From: Tubulanus polymorphus
Lineage: Eukaryota; Nemertea; Palaeonemertea; Tubulaniformes; Tubulanidae
Length of the DNA: 64,000 nt
Assembly (NCBI RefSeq): GCF_964204645.1
Contig: NC_134032.1
Span: forward strand, 6,877,175-6,941,174
Direction: 5' to 3'
Below, in pieces: positions 10,544 to 21,535 of the stretch. The notes under the pieces were generated by a model that was not told where the DNA came from, ran no database searches, and was given only the letters and a program-made list of their open reading frames with translations. How positions within the stretch are numbered: the first letter of the stretch is position 1; every line of letters starts with the position of its first letter. The translations under genes and the position numbers were made by a program.

Positions 10544-12340
10544 CTATGCCTTGTGCCATGCAAGAAAACAATTTTTTTTGCTGGTTAAACAAAGATAAAC
10601 ATCACATTTCATGCAACGCAAGTGCGTGAAAATTTTTTGAGATGCGCATAATTTGCATCGCGAGCGTTTTTCCATGTGAAATGGAAAGTGATCTTTACAA
10701 TCATATCTGATGTCATCAGTGACCACCTGATTTGCCACTCTATTACGTTTAGCTGGGGGCTGAACTGCCAGTATCTGGACTTCTTCCAGCGAAGGACGCC
10801 CTCTCCTACCCACTGTGCTATTGGCCCTCATAAGGGAAGCTGCACACAGTGACTGAAACATTTGTAATTGCATGACGTCTTTTTTTGGGGTTCCAATTTC
10901 TTTGCTATATCTAATATATACACGCCATGCATTTACTAATGCAACAGTCACTGTGTGCCAAAATACATACATATACCACCTTCTAGACCGGAGAGGATAC
11001 TTGTACTTGTTTGAACACATGTTGAGGAGGTCTATGCCTCCCATGAATTTGTTGTATTCTTTTACAATCTGGGGCATGGGATATTTGTTATATTGTTTGT
11101 CCTTTTTACTGTATCTCTGACACTCCTCTATGGGTTCCACACCAACATATGAAGATATAAGGCTGACTACTTTGTTGTCAAACCATCTGAGACACAGAAC
11201 CCCTGTTTTTTCTTCGGTCTTATAGTCATAACTACCGCGTTCTTTTTTCTTCATTTCTTTGTCCGTTGGCAATACACAGTTTTTAACCCTATCCATTCGC
11301 ACAGTTCCCAAATAACAAATCTTTCTTCTTTTCAATGTCTCTGCTAATCTAACCGAAGAAAAATAATTATCCCCAAATACTTTGAAGTTTTGATCATCGG
11401 GCAGTGATCTGGACAGGTCATCAACAACAGCTGCGGATCTCCCTAGCAGGGGCGCTTTTTCTCCCTCCTTCAACGGTTGGTAGAAATCGAAATCGTACAT
11501 GTACCCATCTACGCCTGCCCTGCCCCACAATTTGAACCCCCATTTGTGGGGTTTTTTGGGCATGTAGACTCTAAGTGACGAACGTCCCTTGAAAGGAACG
11601 ATTATTTCATCCACAGACTGATGCTCGGTCGGTGGAATCAATAGGAATCGAGAACGTAATCCGGTAAACCACGGACGTAATTTCCACAGCCTATCCCGTT
11701 TTGTTTCTGCCGAGGCGGTATTGTTATCAGTAAAATGTATATGTTTCATGTAACTTAGAAATCGGTCTCTCGGCATCACATCTGCAACTTTTTGGTATCT
11801 TATCTCATTCTGCCAGTAACTTCTAATATTAGGCATCTTTGCCAGTCCCATGTACATGTACATGCCCAAAACCTGTTCTATCTCTTTGGCAGTAGCATTG
11901 AACGAACGTCCACGCTGTTCTACATGATATTTGTTAGTTTCTTCCGCAACCGTATTCAACAACTCGTCCGTTACAAAATATTTGAAGAGAGTATATGGAG
12001 AAATACCACCGCTCGACGTCTGTGGTAATGGTGGCAAGTTTGTGTCACGCGTAAATTGGACATCAACATTATCCAGATTTTTATGGACCCATTTGTAATT
12101 ATCAGGACTAGTGAGGCCTGCATAATTGGCGAGAGGCTCGTCGTCTTCTGAGTCCCATTCACTATTATCATCGTCACCGACACCATCATCGCGGGGCACA
12201 GGCTGATCATCTAATTCTGCGACATAATCATCTTCTTCATCTGATTCTGATGCTAATTCTTCCACCTCTGATTCATTAGAGTCCTCCACGAGGTTGATGA
12301 CATCAGAGAGAGTGAAGCGACGTGGGCGTGACTGAGCCAT
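10544..12340 (-). CDS. piggyBac transposase, intact
   Basis: A 598-residue open frame from ATG at 12,340. An in-frame ATG 23 codons upstream exists, but the intervening hydrophobic text is not typical, while MAQSRPRRF is. Residues 15-70 are acidic. The RNase-H-like core carries the DDD triad: Asp244 in QSVDEIIVPFKGR, Asp324 in VFGDNYFSS and Asp437 in FMGGIDLLNMCS. The C-terminus (about 560-598) is a cysteine-rich zinc domain, CKLC, then CMKC, LC and CFLAWH, which in piggyBac binds the terminal repeats. Length and domain order match active family members, with no frameshift or stop. It catalyses precise TTAA-specific excision and insertion. Confidence 0.95.
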   Translation of the reverse strand: MAQSRPRRFTLSDVINLVEDSNESEVEELASESDEEDDYVAELDDQPVPRDDGVGDDDNSEWDSEDDEPLANYAGLTSPDNYKWVHKNLDNVDVQFTRDTNLPPLPQTSSGGISPYTLFKYFVTDELLNTVAEETNKYHVEQRGRSFNATAKEIEQVLGMYMYMGLAKMPNIRSYWQNEIRYQKVADVMPRDRFLSYMKHIHFTDNNTASAETKRDRLWKLRPWFTGLRSRFLLIPPTEHQSVDEIIVPFKGRSSLRVYMPKKPHKWGFKLWGRAGVDGYMYDFDFYQPLKEGEKAPLLGRSAAVVDDLSRSLPDDQNFKVFGDNYFSSVRLAETLKRRKICYLGTVRMDRVKNCVLPTDKEMKKKERGSYDYKTEEKTGVLCLRWFDNKVVSLISSYVGVEPIEECQRYSKKDKQYNKYPMPQIVKEYNKFMGGIDLLNMCSNKYKYPLRSRRWYMYVFWHTVTVALVNAWRVYIRYSKEIGTPKKDVMQLQMFQSLCAASLMRANSTVGRRGRPSLEEVQILAVQPPAKRNRVANQVVTDDIRYDCKDHFPFHMEKRSRCKLCASQKIFTHLRCMKCDVYLCLTSKKNCFLAWHKA

Positions 12341-12561
12341 GATGACTGATGGTGGTATGAACCTGAAAATATATATATGGAAAATTCTAAATATACTAAT
12401 ATATAACATCCTATAACATCAGCTAAATGGGTGTCAAGGAGCTGCCAACAGTGTATAGACACAGAAGGGTGTAAATAATTGATCAATAAGATAAGTAGTG
12501 ACAACATGCCATTACATGAAAATTACAGTATTTCACGGAAATACACTAAGCACAACCTATA

Positions 12562-12929
12562 GTAGCGTATTTGCTACTATAAACTAATTGACGACTCAAC
12601 ACATTATGAATTGATTTTATTAGCAAAACACACATTCTACTTATTCTCTATATTTTATTTCATAAGATAAATTAAACAATTTTGATATAACTTACCTATT
12701 TCATGAAAAAAATTGCTTGAATTGTAAGAGGAAAAACCGGTTTTCACATTTTCAATGGGGGCTGCCATATTGGTTCAATAGTGTAAAACTGAACATCGAT
12801 GGCAGCACCGTCAAGTAGCTAAAAAGCTACTATCGGTATTAGAGAAAAAGAACAGATTAGACTCTAGTATCAATTATCAATTGTTTATATAATTAATTAG
12901 GGATAATTATCGAGTAGCTGATTTGCTAC
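12562..12929. promoter_or_regulatory. Three more GTAGC-N6-GCTAC palindromes at the right end of the piggyBac
   Basis: Copies at 12,562-12,577 (within the longer palindrome 12,558-12,581), 12,815-12,830 and 12,914-12,929. The last is 17 bp inside the right terminus, mirroring the left-end copy. They lie between the transposase start and the element end, so they could serve transposase binding, promoter control or both. Confidence 0.5.
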
Positions 12930-13084
12930 TATAGGCGCTCTAGGGTTAAGAAACAAAATCATAGATAGGAGTGGACTAGAGGCTTTTGTAATAGTATCTT
13001 TATTCGAGTGCCTGGATGAATTTGCGTGTGTCTATACTCAAAGAAAGGATCATAAAAGTTTTTATTAGCAATGATAATTAAGTA

Positions 13085-13195
13085 TCCTCCTCCGTGACAG
13101 GTATTCGAACCTGATGGTAGCACAAGCTTCTGCTGCATTAGAGCCTTGTGAGGCTTTCGGATTCGAATCTCTACTAGGGAGGTTCAGGCTTTGAT
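13085..13195 (-). mobile_element. tRNA-derived SINE head, minus strand
   Basis: Read on the minus strand it holds CCATCAGGTTCGAATACCTG, a pol III B-box-like T-arm (GGTTCGAATACC). The same block with CCATCAGGTTCGA recurs at 26,353, 57,084 and 57,350. A second B-box-like GATTCGAATC lies at about 13,160-13,172, so the copy may be rearranged. Confidence 0.5.
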
Positions 13196-13357
13196 TGTCT
13201 CATATACTGTTTTAATTACCATACTTATTTTCTACAGTTAGAAATAATTTTACAATCGCATTACACAGGTAGTCAGTACAATGGCGGTTACCAGCATAGG
13301 TCATATGCAAGATTACGACCTTCTTGGTACGCCAAAATACAAATATTGAACGAATCC

Positions 13358-13650
13358 GGGTCATAATACCTCCGCCCAAAATACCTCCAACCAAATATCC
13401 CACAACCAGAATACCCTCATATGTTTCCAAAATACCTCCAGGCCCTAGATCTAATGGGTTTATGCCTGAAGGACAAAAATTAGGAACCTATAAGTAATAT
13501 AATTTTTTAGAATTTGTCCCCCAACCCAAGTTTGAATTTACAGGGGTGGAGGTATTTTGGACACATATGAGGGTATTCTGGGTGGAGGGATTCTGGGTGT
13601 GGGATTTTGGACGGAGGTATTTTGGGCGGAGGTATTATGGGCGTATCCCA
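13358..13650. repeat. Fold-back structure built from short CC-rich tandem motifs
   Basis: Left arm about 13,358-13,445 reads repeated ATACCTCC(A/G)(C/A)C(C)A units. Right arm about 13,543-13,650 is its reverse complement, with GGAGGTATT(T/A)TGG units. The arms share TACCCTCATATG and AAAATACCTCC in mirrored order. The ~100-bp spacer contains no motif I recognise. Confidence 0.75.
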
Positions 13651-13829
13651 TATTGAACAGTTTCAAGTTTCATAATGGCGTATACATTAGAATAAGTTTC
13701 ATGAAATAATTGACGAATAACCTACATCTCTTGTCTATTAAAAATGAATGTACAGGAAGGTTTTAAAGCAATTACATGGATTTCAAGATCGAGATATCAT
13801 ATTTTCTAGCTGTAGAAAATCTTTCTTTT

Positions 13830-14600
13830 CAGATGGAATTCATGGTTTCTATCTGCCGAATATACCCACATTTTCCTTTGTTGTGTAGGGAAATATACAC
13901 ATCTACAAATATACTATCATAACACTGAACAATATATTGTGAAATACTCTACAGCTTGTCCCACAAAATCAAAAGTATACCAAACTTAACTGTCCCTGGT
14001 TTATTACTGACAATCGTTTTGTGGACTTATGCATTCCAAATTGAAGGTATGACATTAATCATTGAATTTGCAATGAGCTAAATGTTAATTCCCTTGGGCA
14101 GCTGAGTATAGCTTTAAAGAAAAGCCGCAAATTTCTATTTCCTACATGTTTCAAATTCTACTATTCATACTTTACATGAAATGGTTTTTTTTTTCATTAT
14201 AAAAACTCTCCTAGTTTAGAATCCCCAACATGAAATCTAGCCGCTGTGGCAGCCATTCCTGCCTTGCTGACTTGAAATGGGTATGAATAGCAGAATTAAT
14301 ATTTAACATTTGAAGCAAGGGGAAATCAAAGGGTTTTCTTTAATGCCACGATACTCAGAAATCATGAAGGGAATTTAACAAACAATAGCTCATTTGAAAG
14401 ATAGATATTTTACCTTCAATCTGCAATGGATAAAACTACAAAAATGTATTATTAATGAAATCGGCTAAAGTTTGGTCTACTTTTTGCTTGTAATAGCATA
14501 TGCAACAAACTGTTTTGGAATATGATAGTATGAGTATTCAACAGATAGAAACAAACATGAATTCTTAGATTTTACTCATTACTTCTGAATGTAACTGCTG
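13830..14600. repeat. Old long inverted repeat (~350-bp arms)
   Basis: Segments at 13,910-14,135 have reverse-complement counterparts at 14,330-14,560: ATACTATCATA, ACCAAACTT, AATTGAAGGTA, and GAGCTA followed by AATTCCCTT all recur in mirrored order. The arms are clearly diverged, with a ~70-bp centre near 14,190-14,260. I read it as an ancient fold-back element with no coding capacity. Confidence 0.6.
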
Positions 14601-14713
14601 CTGATCAAAGCTTTACAACCTGTACCTATCAGCTCATTCAAAATTTATGCATCAGTGACGACACAAGTCTACTTAAAGTGCACCGGTGACACGTATAACA
14701 ACAATGATTAAAT

Positions 14714-15361
14714 GAAAAGTATTAAATGGTGTATTTCTAAGAGAGTAATTGCAGGTATGGAATTAACCATTACAGATCCCGGATGTCGTACCAGTTATTC
14801 TGGTCGTCCTGGACGCCTGTTTTATTACCTCACAAAAATACACACAATTTAAACTTTCATTCTACTCATCAAAATCAATAGCTAGAAAGTATTAAATGAC
14901 ATATTTTAAAGGAGTAATTGCAGGTATGGAATTAACCATTACAGATCCCGGATGTCGTACCAGTTATTCTGGTCGTCCTGGACGCCTGTTTTATTACCTC
15001 ACAAAAATACACACAATTTAAACTTTCATTCTACTCATCAAAATCAATAGCTAGAAAGTATTAAATGACATATTTTAATGGAGTAATTGCAGGTATGGAA
15101 TTAACCATTACAGATCCCGGATGTCGTACCAGTTATTCTGGTCGTCCTGGACGCCTGTTTTATTACCTCACAAAAATACTCACAATTTAAACTTTCATTC
15201 TACTCATCAAAATCAATAGCTTGAAAGTATTAAATGACATATTTTAAGGGAGTAATTGCAGATATGGAATTAACCATTACAGATCCCGGATGTCGTACCA
15301 GTTATTCTGGTCGTCCTGGACGCCTGTTTTATTACTTCACAAAAATACACACAATTTAAAC
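14714..15361 (+). repeat. Satellite array, 169-bp period, ~3.8 copies
   Basis: The marker GAGTAATTGCAGG starts at 14,743, 14,912, 15,081 and 15,250 (the last copy reads GAT for GGT), exactly 169 bp apart. Each unit holds a ~75-bp core with CAGATCCCGGATGTCGTACC, a small stem-loop ACCAG-TTATT-CTGGT and the palindrome GTCCTGGAC. The core recurs inverted at 19.7-19.9 and 20.6-20.9 kb. Confidence 0.95.
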
Positions 15362-16235
15362 TACTTTCACATAATTTACTAGTTAACTGATGGAAAATGC
15401 AGCATTAATCAAGTAAACATGCTCTTTCAGTCATTCAATAATGTCATAATAAGCTAGACCTCACTGCTCAACCCTTTTTATTTATCCCAAATAAGGAGAT
15501 GCGTACATGTTTATCCATTCAGGATACTTTTAACTTTATCACTGCAATTATCTATTATATCATTTTGGTACTGCTTTATTTACATTCGCGAATGTGAGCT
15601 TAAAGGTCGAATGTCCTCTAAAATATTTTGTAAGCGCTCCTTTTTGAAAGAAATTATAGCCTCTATACTGAAGTTATCTAAGTGGTACTGTTGCTACCAT
15701 CATAAGTGATGCAATCATCATAGGTCTATAATGTGTAGTACATTCAGTAGCCGTGAATATATTTAAAAAATGTAGTTTTTTATAGAATCTGAGATCAGTG
15801 TTGTTGAGGAAGATGATTTCATAATTTTGGGCTGTAGTCGCCTATATCTAAACTATGATCACTGTGTGTAGGTAGAACGCGTATTGTCAACTGATTTGAC
15901 AACCTATTGATTTTATCAGGCTGATTTCTAGAAAGCAGAGATGGCATTTGACCTTTAATGTTTAAACTGGCAATACTTCAAACTTCCTTAAAATGCTTAC
16001 ATCTGTGCACACACATGAAAAGTGAACATGATAGCCTGCTGCTGGGGCCTATACTAAGTGTGCTAAAATTACTGCACCTGCAATTGATGGTCATGGAATT
16101 GCAATCGAATAGCCTGTGGTGGACAAGCAAAACCCATTCACCATGCACTTGTCCAAAAATCAAATTTCTAAGGGCTGTTACCAACAATTGTATCACTTCA
16201 ATTGCATAATTTTTTTCTGAAATATGAAGGTTTCA
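15362..16235. other. No gene recognised
   Basis: AT-rich single-copy-looking DNA between satellite blocks. Short frames at 15,958-16,209 on both strands have no recognisable features. Confidence 0.5.
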
Positions 16236-16495
16236 ATTTGATTATGGTTGATTTGAAAAAAATGTTTCTTAGGAAGCGGCAGCAATTTCACTTATCTTTT
16301 TTCCACTATTTTCCCACATTTTCTATTTTCCCATATATCCACATGTGAACCGCAACCAGGATATGAACCTTAAAGAATGGTACTATATGATGATTAATCA
16401 AACTCTTTGAATCCGACCCTGAAAAAAAACTAACAATCAATATGTCATAAGTGAATGCAATAGCTGCCAAAGCTACATTTCCAGGGAGATTTCAA
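16236..16495. repeat. 260-bp spacer repeat, copy 1
   Basis: Contains CGGCAGCAATTTCACTTATC, GAACCGCAACCAGGAT and AATGCAATAGCTGCCA. Near-identical blocks are at 16,909-17,180 and 18,180-18,450. This most diverged copy has no 70-bp array after it. 16,496-16,908 shows no gene. Confidence 0.85.
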
Positions 16496-16908
16496 CATTC
16501 TCTTTAGAGTAGAATGTGTTTTTTAGTCAGTGAATACAATAGCCGCTTTAGTGAACTTAGAAAAAAGTAAGGGATCAGTTGATCTTTCAAGGTCATCGAA
16601 TGTAGAATACATTCATGTTTCGAGTATTCTGTGCATTCATTTGGTAATTCACAGAAACTCCTTGAAGGCAGAATATTTGGTTATTTTTGGGAAAAGGATT
16701 CATCTTTTGTTGATAACAGTTCATAGGAAAAAGTAAATAACTTATCTGCTTGGATTCTTATGATCTAATGAATCTGATCTTGCATTTCTTGAAAATGAAT
16801 CTTGCCAGATTCCATCAATCCCGGCAACATTACACTCTTATTTTTTCCTCTATTATTTTCCTAAATGGAGACGTCACATTTCATCTGAAATTCAAACTTC
16901 CCAGTTAC

Positions 16909-17180
16909 AATCAATTTCGTTTAATTTGAATAAAAGGTTTCCCTTAGGAATCGGCAGCAATTTCACTTATCTTTTTTCACCACTTTCCAAAATTTTGTAT
17001 ACATTTGCAATGAACCGCAACCAGGATCTGAACCTGAAAGAATGGTACTTTATGATGATTAATCAAACTCTTTGAATCCGACCCTGAAATAAAACTAACA
17101 ATCAATACCTCATAAGTGAATGCAATAGCTGCCAGAGCTACATTTCCAAGGATAACTGCATTCATTTAGCAACTGACGTT
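16909..17180. repeat. 260-bp spacer repeat, copy 2
   Basis: Almost identical to copy 3 and placed directly before the first 70-bp array, as copy 3 precedes the second. Read on the minus strand it holds CAGGTTCAGATCCTG, a T-arm-like hairpin, but no full tRNA. Confidence 0.9.
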
Positions 17181-18180
17181 TTGGTCCCTTTTAGGTTCTG
17201 GACGGCAGAATATCTTAATTTTTTGAGGAGAAAACTGCATTCATTTTGCAACACCCAGTTATAAGGTTCTGGATGGCAGAATATCTTGATTTTTTTTGAG
17301 GAGAAAACTGCATTCATTTAGCAACTCCCAGTTATAAGGTTCTGGATGGCAGAATATCTTAATTTTTTTGAGGAGAAAACTGCATTCATTTAGCAACTCC
17401 CAGTTATATGGTTCTGGATGGCAGAATATCTTAAATTTTTATAGGAGAAAACTGCATTCATTTAGCAACTCCCAGTTATATGGTTCTGGGTGGCAGAATA
17501 TCTTAAATTTTTTAGGAGAAAACTGCATTCATTTAGCAACTCTCAGTTATATGGTTCTGGATGGCAGAATGTCTTAAATTTTTTTAGGAGAAAACTGCAT
17601 TCATTTAGCGACTCCCAGTTATAAGGCTCTGGACGGCAGAATATCTTAATTTTTTTAGGAGAAAACTGAACTCATTTAGCAACTCCCAGTTATAAGGTTC
17701 TGGATGGCAGAATATCTTAATTTTTTTTTAGGAGAAAAGTGAGCTCATTTAGCAACTCCCAGTTATAAGGTTCTGGATGGCAGAATATCTTATTTTTTTT
17801 GAGGAGAAAAGTGAGCTCATTTAGCAACTCCCAGTTATAAGGCTCTGGACGGCAGAATATCTAAATTTTTTTTAAGGAGAACACTGAATTCATTTATCAA
17901 CTCCCAGTTACAAGGTTCTGGATGGCAGAATATCTTAATTTTTTTTTAGGAGAAAAGTGAGCTCATTTAGCAACTCCCAGTTATAAGGTTCTGGATGGCA
18001 GAATATCTTAATTTTTTTTTAGGAGAAAACTGCATTCATTTAGCAACTGCCAATTATAAGGTTCTGGACGGCAGAATATCTTAATTTTTTTTTTTGAGGA
18101 GAAAAGTGAGCTCATTTAGCAACTCCCAGTTATAAGGTTCTGGATGGCAGAATATCTTAATTTTTTTTAGGAGAAAACTG
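17181..18180. repeat. Tandem array of ~70-bp repeats, block 1 (~14 copies)
   Basis: The unit reads approximately GCATTCATTTAGCAACTCCC, AGTTATAAGGTTCTGGATGG, CAGAATATCTTAA, then a T-run of variable length and GGAGAAAACT. Copies are 69-75 bp long, most length variation coming from the T-run. The marker GGCAGAAT occurs about every 72 bp from 17,203. Confidence 0.95.
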
Positions 18181-18450
18181 AATTTCGTTTAATTTGAATA
18201 AAAGGTTTCCCTTAGGAATCGGCAGCAATTTCACTTATCTTATTTCACCACTTTCCAAAATTTTGTATACGTTTGCAATGAACCGCAACCAGGATCTGAA
18301 CCTGAAAGAATGGTACTATATGATGATTAATCAAACTCTTTGAATCCGACCCTGAAATAAAACTAACAATCAATACCTCATAAGTGAATGCAATAGCTGC
18401 CAGAGCTACATTTCCAAGGATAACTGCATTCATTTAGCAACTGACGTTTT
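18180..18450. repeat. 260-bp spacer repeat, copy 3
   Basis: Same block as copy 2, inserted between the two 70-bp arrays. The pair (spacer repeat plus array) forms a higher-order unit present twice. Confidence 0.9.
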
Positions 18451-19216
18451 GGTCCATTTTAGGTTCTGGACAGCAGAATATCTTAATTTTTTGTGGAGAA
18501 AACTGAATTCATTTAGCAACTCCCAGTTGTAAGGTTCTGGATGGCAGAATATCTTGATTTTTTTTAGGAGAAAACTGCATTCATGTAGCAACTCCCAGTT
18601 ATAAGGTTCTGGATGGCAGAATATCTTGATTTTTTTTAGGAGAAAACTGCATTCATTTAGCAACTCCCAGTTATAAGGTTCTGGATGGCAGAATATCTTG
18701 ATTATTTTTAGGAGAAAACTGCATTCATTTAGCTACTCCCAATTATAAGGCTCTGGACGGCAGAATATCTTGATTTTTTTAAGGAGAAAACTGCATTCAT
18801 TTAGCGATCCCAGTTATAAGGTTCTGGATGGCAGAATATCTTGATTTTTTTAAAGTAAAAAACTGCATTCATTTAGCAACTCCCAGTTATAAGGTTCTGG
18901 ACGGCAGACTATCTTAATTTTTTTAAGGAGAAAACAGCATTCATTTAGCTACTCCCAATTATAAGGCTCTGGACGGCAGAATATCTTAATTTTTTTAAGG
19001 AGAAAACTGCATTCATTTAGAAACTCCCAGTTATAAGGTTCTGGATGGCAGAATATCTTAATTTGTTTTTAGGAGAAAACTGCTTTCATTTAGCAACTCC
19101 CAGTTATAAGGTTCTGGACGGCAGAATATCTTGATTTTTTTTAAGGAGAAAACTGCATTCATTTAGCGATCCCAGTTATAAGGTTCTGGACGGCAGAATG
19201 TCTTGATTTTTTGAGG
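18451..19216. repeat. Tandem array of ~70-bp repeats, block 2 (~11 copies)
   Basis: Same unit as block 1, ending abruptly at GAGGAGCGCG near 19,217. Confidence 0.95.
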
Positions 19217-19720
19217 AGCGCGTGTATAGGCCAATTAAATCAATCCATTATCGTACAGGTTGACTAACACTGACAACTTCAGATACAAATAGCAATAAAC
19301 TTGAAGATATAAGATAAAAAGCAAATCTTATATTCAACAAATTCGATAATATAGGCCGACGTCAAGTTTATTTAAGTTTTAGTTTAAGAATCTAATTATG
19401 AATATTGAGGGTCAAACTAAGTTCTTGGGATTGGATTTACTGAATAGGTCTGGTGACATCATTTTCATGTCCATTATGATTTTCTAATCTTTTCCTTATG
19501 CCATTCATTCATTGAAAATAAACCTTTTGAGCAACCCCCTTTCTTGATGTAGTATAATAGTGAATGCAATTATATTTTAGATTGAGTGACAAATTTGTAG
19601 GCCTAAAAACAACAGTTAGATAGAGTAATAAAATTCAGATTTCAATCTATATTTATGGCAAAATTAGTTTGACCCTCATAATTATATAGAAACCTATTAT
19701 GATTAGCTGATTACTCAAAA
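19217..19720. other. No gene recognised
   Basis: AT-rich DNA between satellite blocks. Confidence 0.5.
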
Positions 19721-19925
19721 ATCAAGGCGTCAAGGACGACCAGCGTAAATGGTACGACATCCGGGATCTGAAATGGTTTATTCCATACCTTGAAAAAGTA
19801 ATGATACCTAACACTTCCAAAAATCAAACAGCACTCCTCCAGTAAATCAAGGCGTCCAGGACGACCAGTGTAGCTGGTACGACATCCGGGATCTGAAATG
19901 GTTTATTCCATACCTTGAAAAATAA
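19721..19925 (-). repeat. Inverted dimer of the satellite core, 125-bp period
   Basis: Two copies of the core from 14.7-15.4 kb in opposite orientation (marker GGCGTC at 19,726 and 19,851). Reads AAGGCGTCCAGGACGACCAG and GGTACGACATCCGGGATCTG. Confidence 0.92.
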
Positions 19926-20640
19926 TACCTTACTCACTATTCCAATACTAGAAGTCAACTCCAACAAGGGTATGAGGATCAATCACTGGCTAAGATAACT
20001 TTGTTAGTCATGCTTTCTTAGAATGTCAATATAACCATGGGAACCAGAAGAAAAAAGTTTATTAATAGGTCATTGATCAATAAATAGATTACATTACAAA
20101 ATGTATAGGCAACTCAGTTGACCTGCACTTGATCTAAAACATTGAAACAAAATGTGTTGTCCTGTTGAAATTGTTGTGAATTCTGTTTTATCTGACCTGC
20201 TGCCTATATCTTTTAGTTTGCTCATCCTACAAAAATAAAACAAGATGCAATTTCCTACCATCTATAATTTGAGTAAATTTAAATCACTTGAGAAGCTTCT
20301 TAGCCACCACATCGTAAAAAGGCCTGTAGATTTATGTAAATAATTCAATCCATCGAAAAGAATTTCAAATTTGATTTTCTAGACCTACCTGTTGACAAAA
20401 TGACAAATTATGTTTTTAAAAATAATTCAAAGCAAAAGATTTGATTTCGTGGAATTTATCTTTTTTTAAATATGCAAAACCAATTCGAAGCAATTTTCGT
20501 AATTTAAACTTAGAACGGAGAGATAGGCTTAAGATTAGTTGACCGAACACCCACCTTCCTTGGCTTGGCTTTAAAAACTTTGTACCCTCTCAATAGGCCT
20601 AATGAATAGACCTGTCGTAGAAAATATTTGATTAAAAAAA
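19926..20640. other. No gene recognised
   Basis: AT-rich DNA between the two inverted dimers. Confidence 0.5.
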
Positions 20641-20862
20641 AATCGAGGCGTCCAGGACGACCAGTGTAAATGGTACGACATCCGGGATCTGAAATGGTTT
20701 ATTCCATACCTTGAAAAAGTAATGATACCTAACAATTCCAAAAGTCAAACAGCGCCCCTCATTTTTAATCAAGGCGTCCAGGACGACCAGTGTAAATGGT
20801 ACGACATCCGGGATCTGAAATGGTTTATTCCATACCTTGAAAGAGTAATGATACCTATAACA
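20641..20862 (-). repeat. Second inverted dimer of the satellite core, 126-bp period
   Basis: Marker GGCG at 20,647 and GGCGTCC at 20,773. Same orientation as the dimer at 19.7 kb and inverted relative to the 169-bp array. Confidence 0.92.
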
Positions 20863-21049
20863 ATTCCAAAAGTCAAACAGAGCCTTAAGGCTCTTGTTTT
20901 ATGGATGTATCACTGTCTCGTAGAATCGTATTAATGTTTTCGTAAAAAAAGCCAATATGGCAACCAGAAAAAAGTAAGCCACGGTTTGAAACAATGATTT
21001 ACACTGTCCTAGGTATACTAGGTTGGATCATATTCATAAACATACAATT

Positions 21050-21130
21050 TACTAGGGATCCAGGGGCACCATGCCTACTTGGGATGTGGTTTTAAATGCT
21101 AAACAATCTAACACTTAAATATTCAACATC
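21050..21130 (+). repeat. Dispersed ~70-bp repeat, copy 1
   Basis: ACTTGGGATGTGGTTTTAAA then ATGCT(A/C)AACAATCTAACA. Relatives at 31,545-31,615 (-), 35,040-35,105 (-) and 58,788-58,850 (+). Function unknown. The rest of 20,863-21,535 shows no gene. Confidence 0.6.
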
Positions 21131-21535
21131 CCCTGGTGATCTTATACTGAAATCGGGTGTCAGTGTTATGAAATAAAGAATCAAGTGATCCCACGTTTGA
21201 GATGTATCCTAGGCCAGTATTAATGTAATTCAAATATCTAGACTATAATTCAAAAACTCTTGATATTTTCCTGAAAAATTCTAGTTTCTCCACCTACCAA
21301 TGAGTACTAATGACACGATGATGGTTGCCAATTGCGTGATAATTGGCTTATCGAAAATACATGTCTGATCTATTTTAAACGTTTTTTTTCATAGAATACC
21401 CACCGCAAATTTCAATGAAAAATGACAAATCTGTAGGAAGCTACAGGTCTCAGAATTCAGGCCAAAACCGTAATTTTTGTGCCATCTTGAGTCCATTCGG
21501 CCCAATTTTTTCTCATGCTGATGGATCCTTGGGGA

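Larger units (their letters stand above)
10429..12945 (-). mobile_element. piggyBac transposon, apparently full length
   Basis: The left end begins CCCTAGAG at 10,429 and the right end finishes CTCTAGGG at 12,938-12,945, the expected piggyBac-type terminal inverted repeat. The right flank is TTAA (12,946-12,949), the piggyBac target. The left flank is CCAA (10,425-10,428) where TTAA is expected, so that duplication copy is mutated or the end is shifted. The 2.5-kb span holds one transposase on the - strand. Similarity of the two ends fades after 8 bp and resumes at subterminal palindromes. Confidence 0.88.

Noticed and set aside
16977-18433. Nearly identical 62-residue hydrophobic frames on - at 16,977-17,165 and 18,245-18,433
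   Set aside because: They lie in the 260-bp spacer repeat. Similarity follows from DNA duplication, and the third copy (16,236) does not keep the frame.
17181-19216. Possible CRISPR-like array
   Set aside because: The unit is continuous 70-bp tandem repeat without unique spacers, in eukaryotic DNA. No cas genes.
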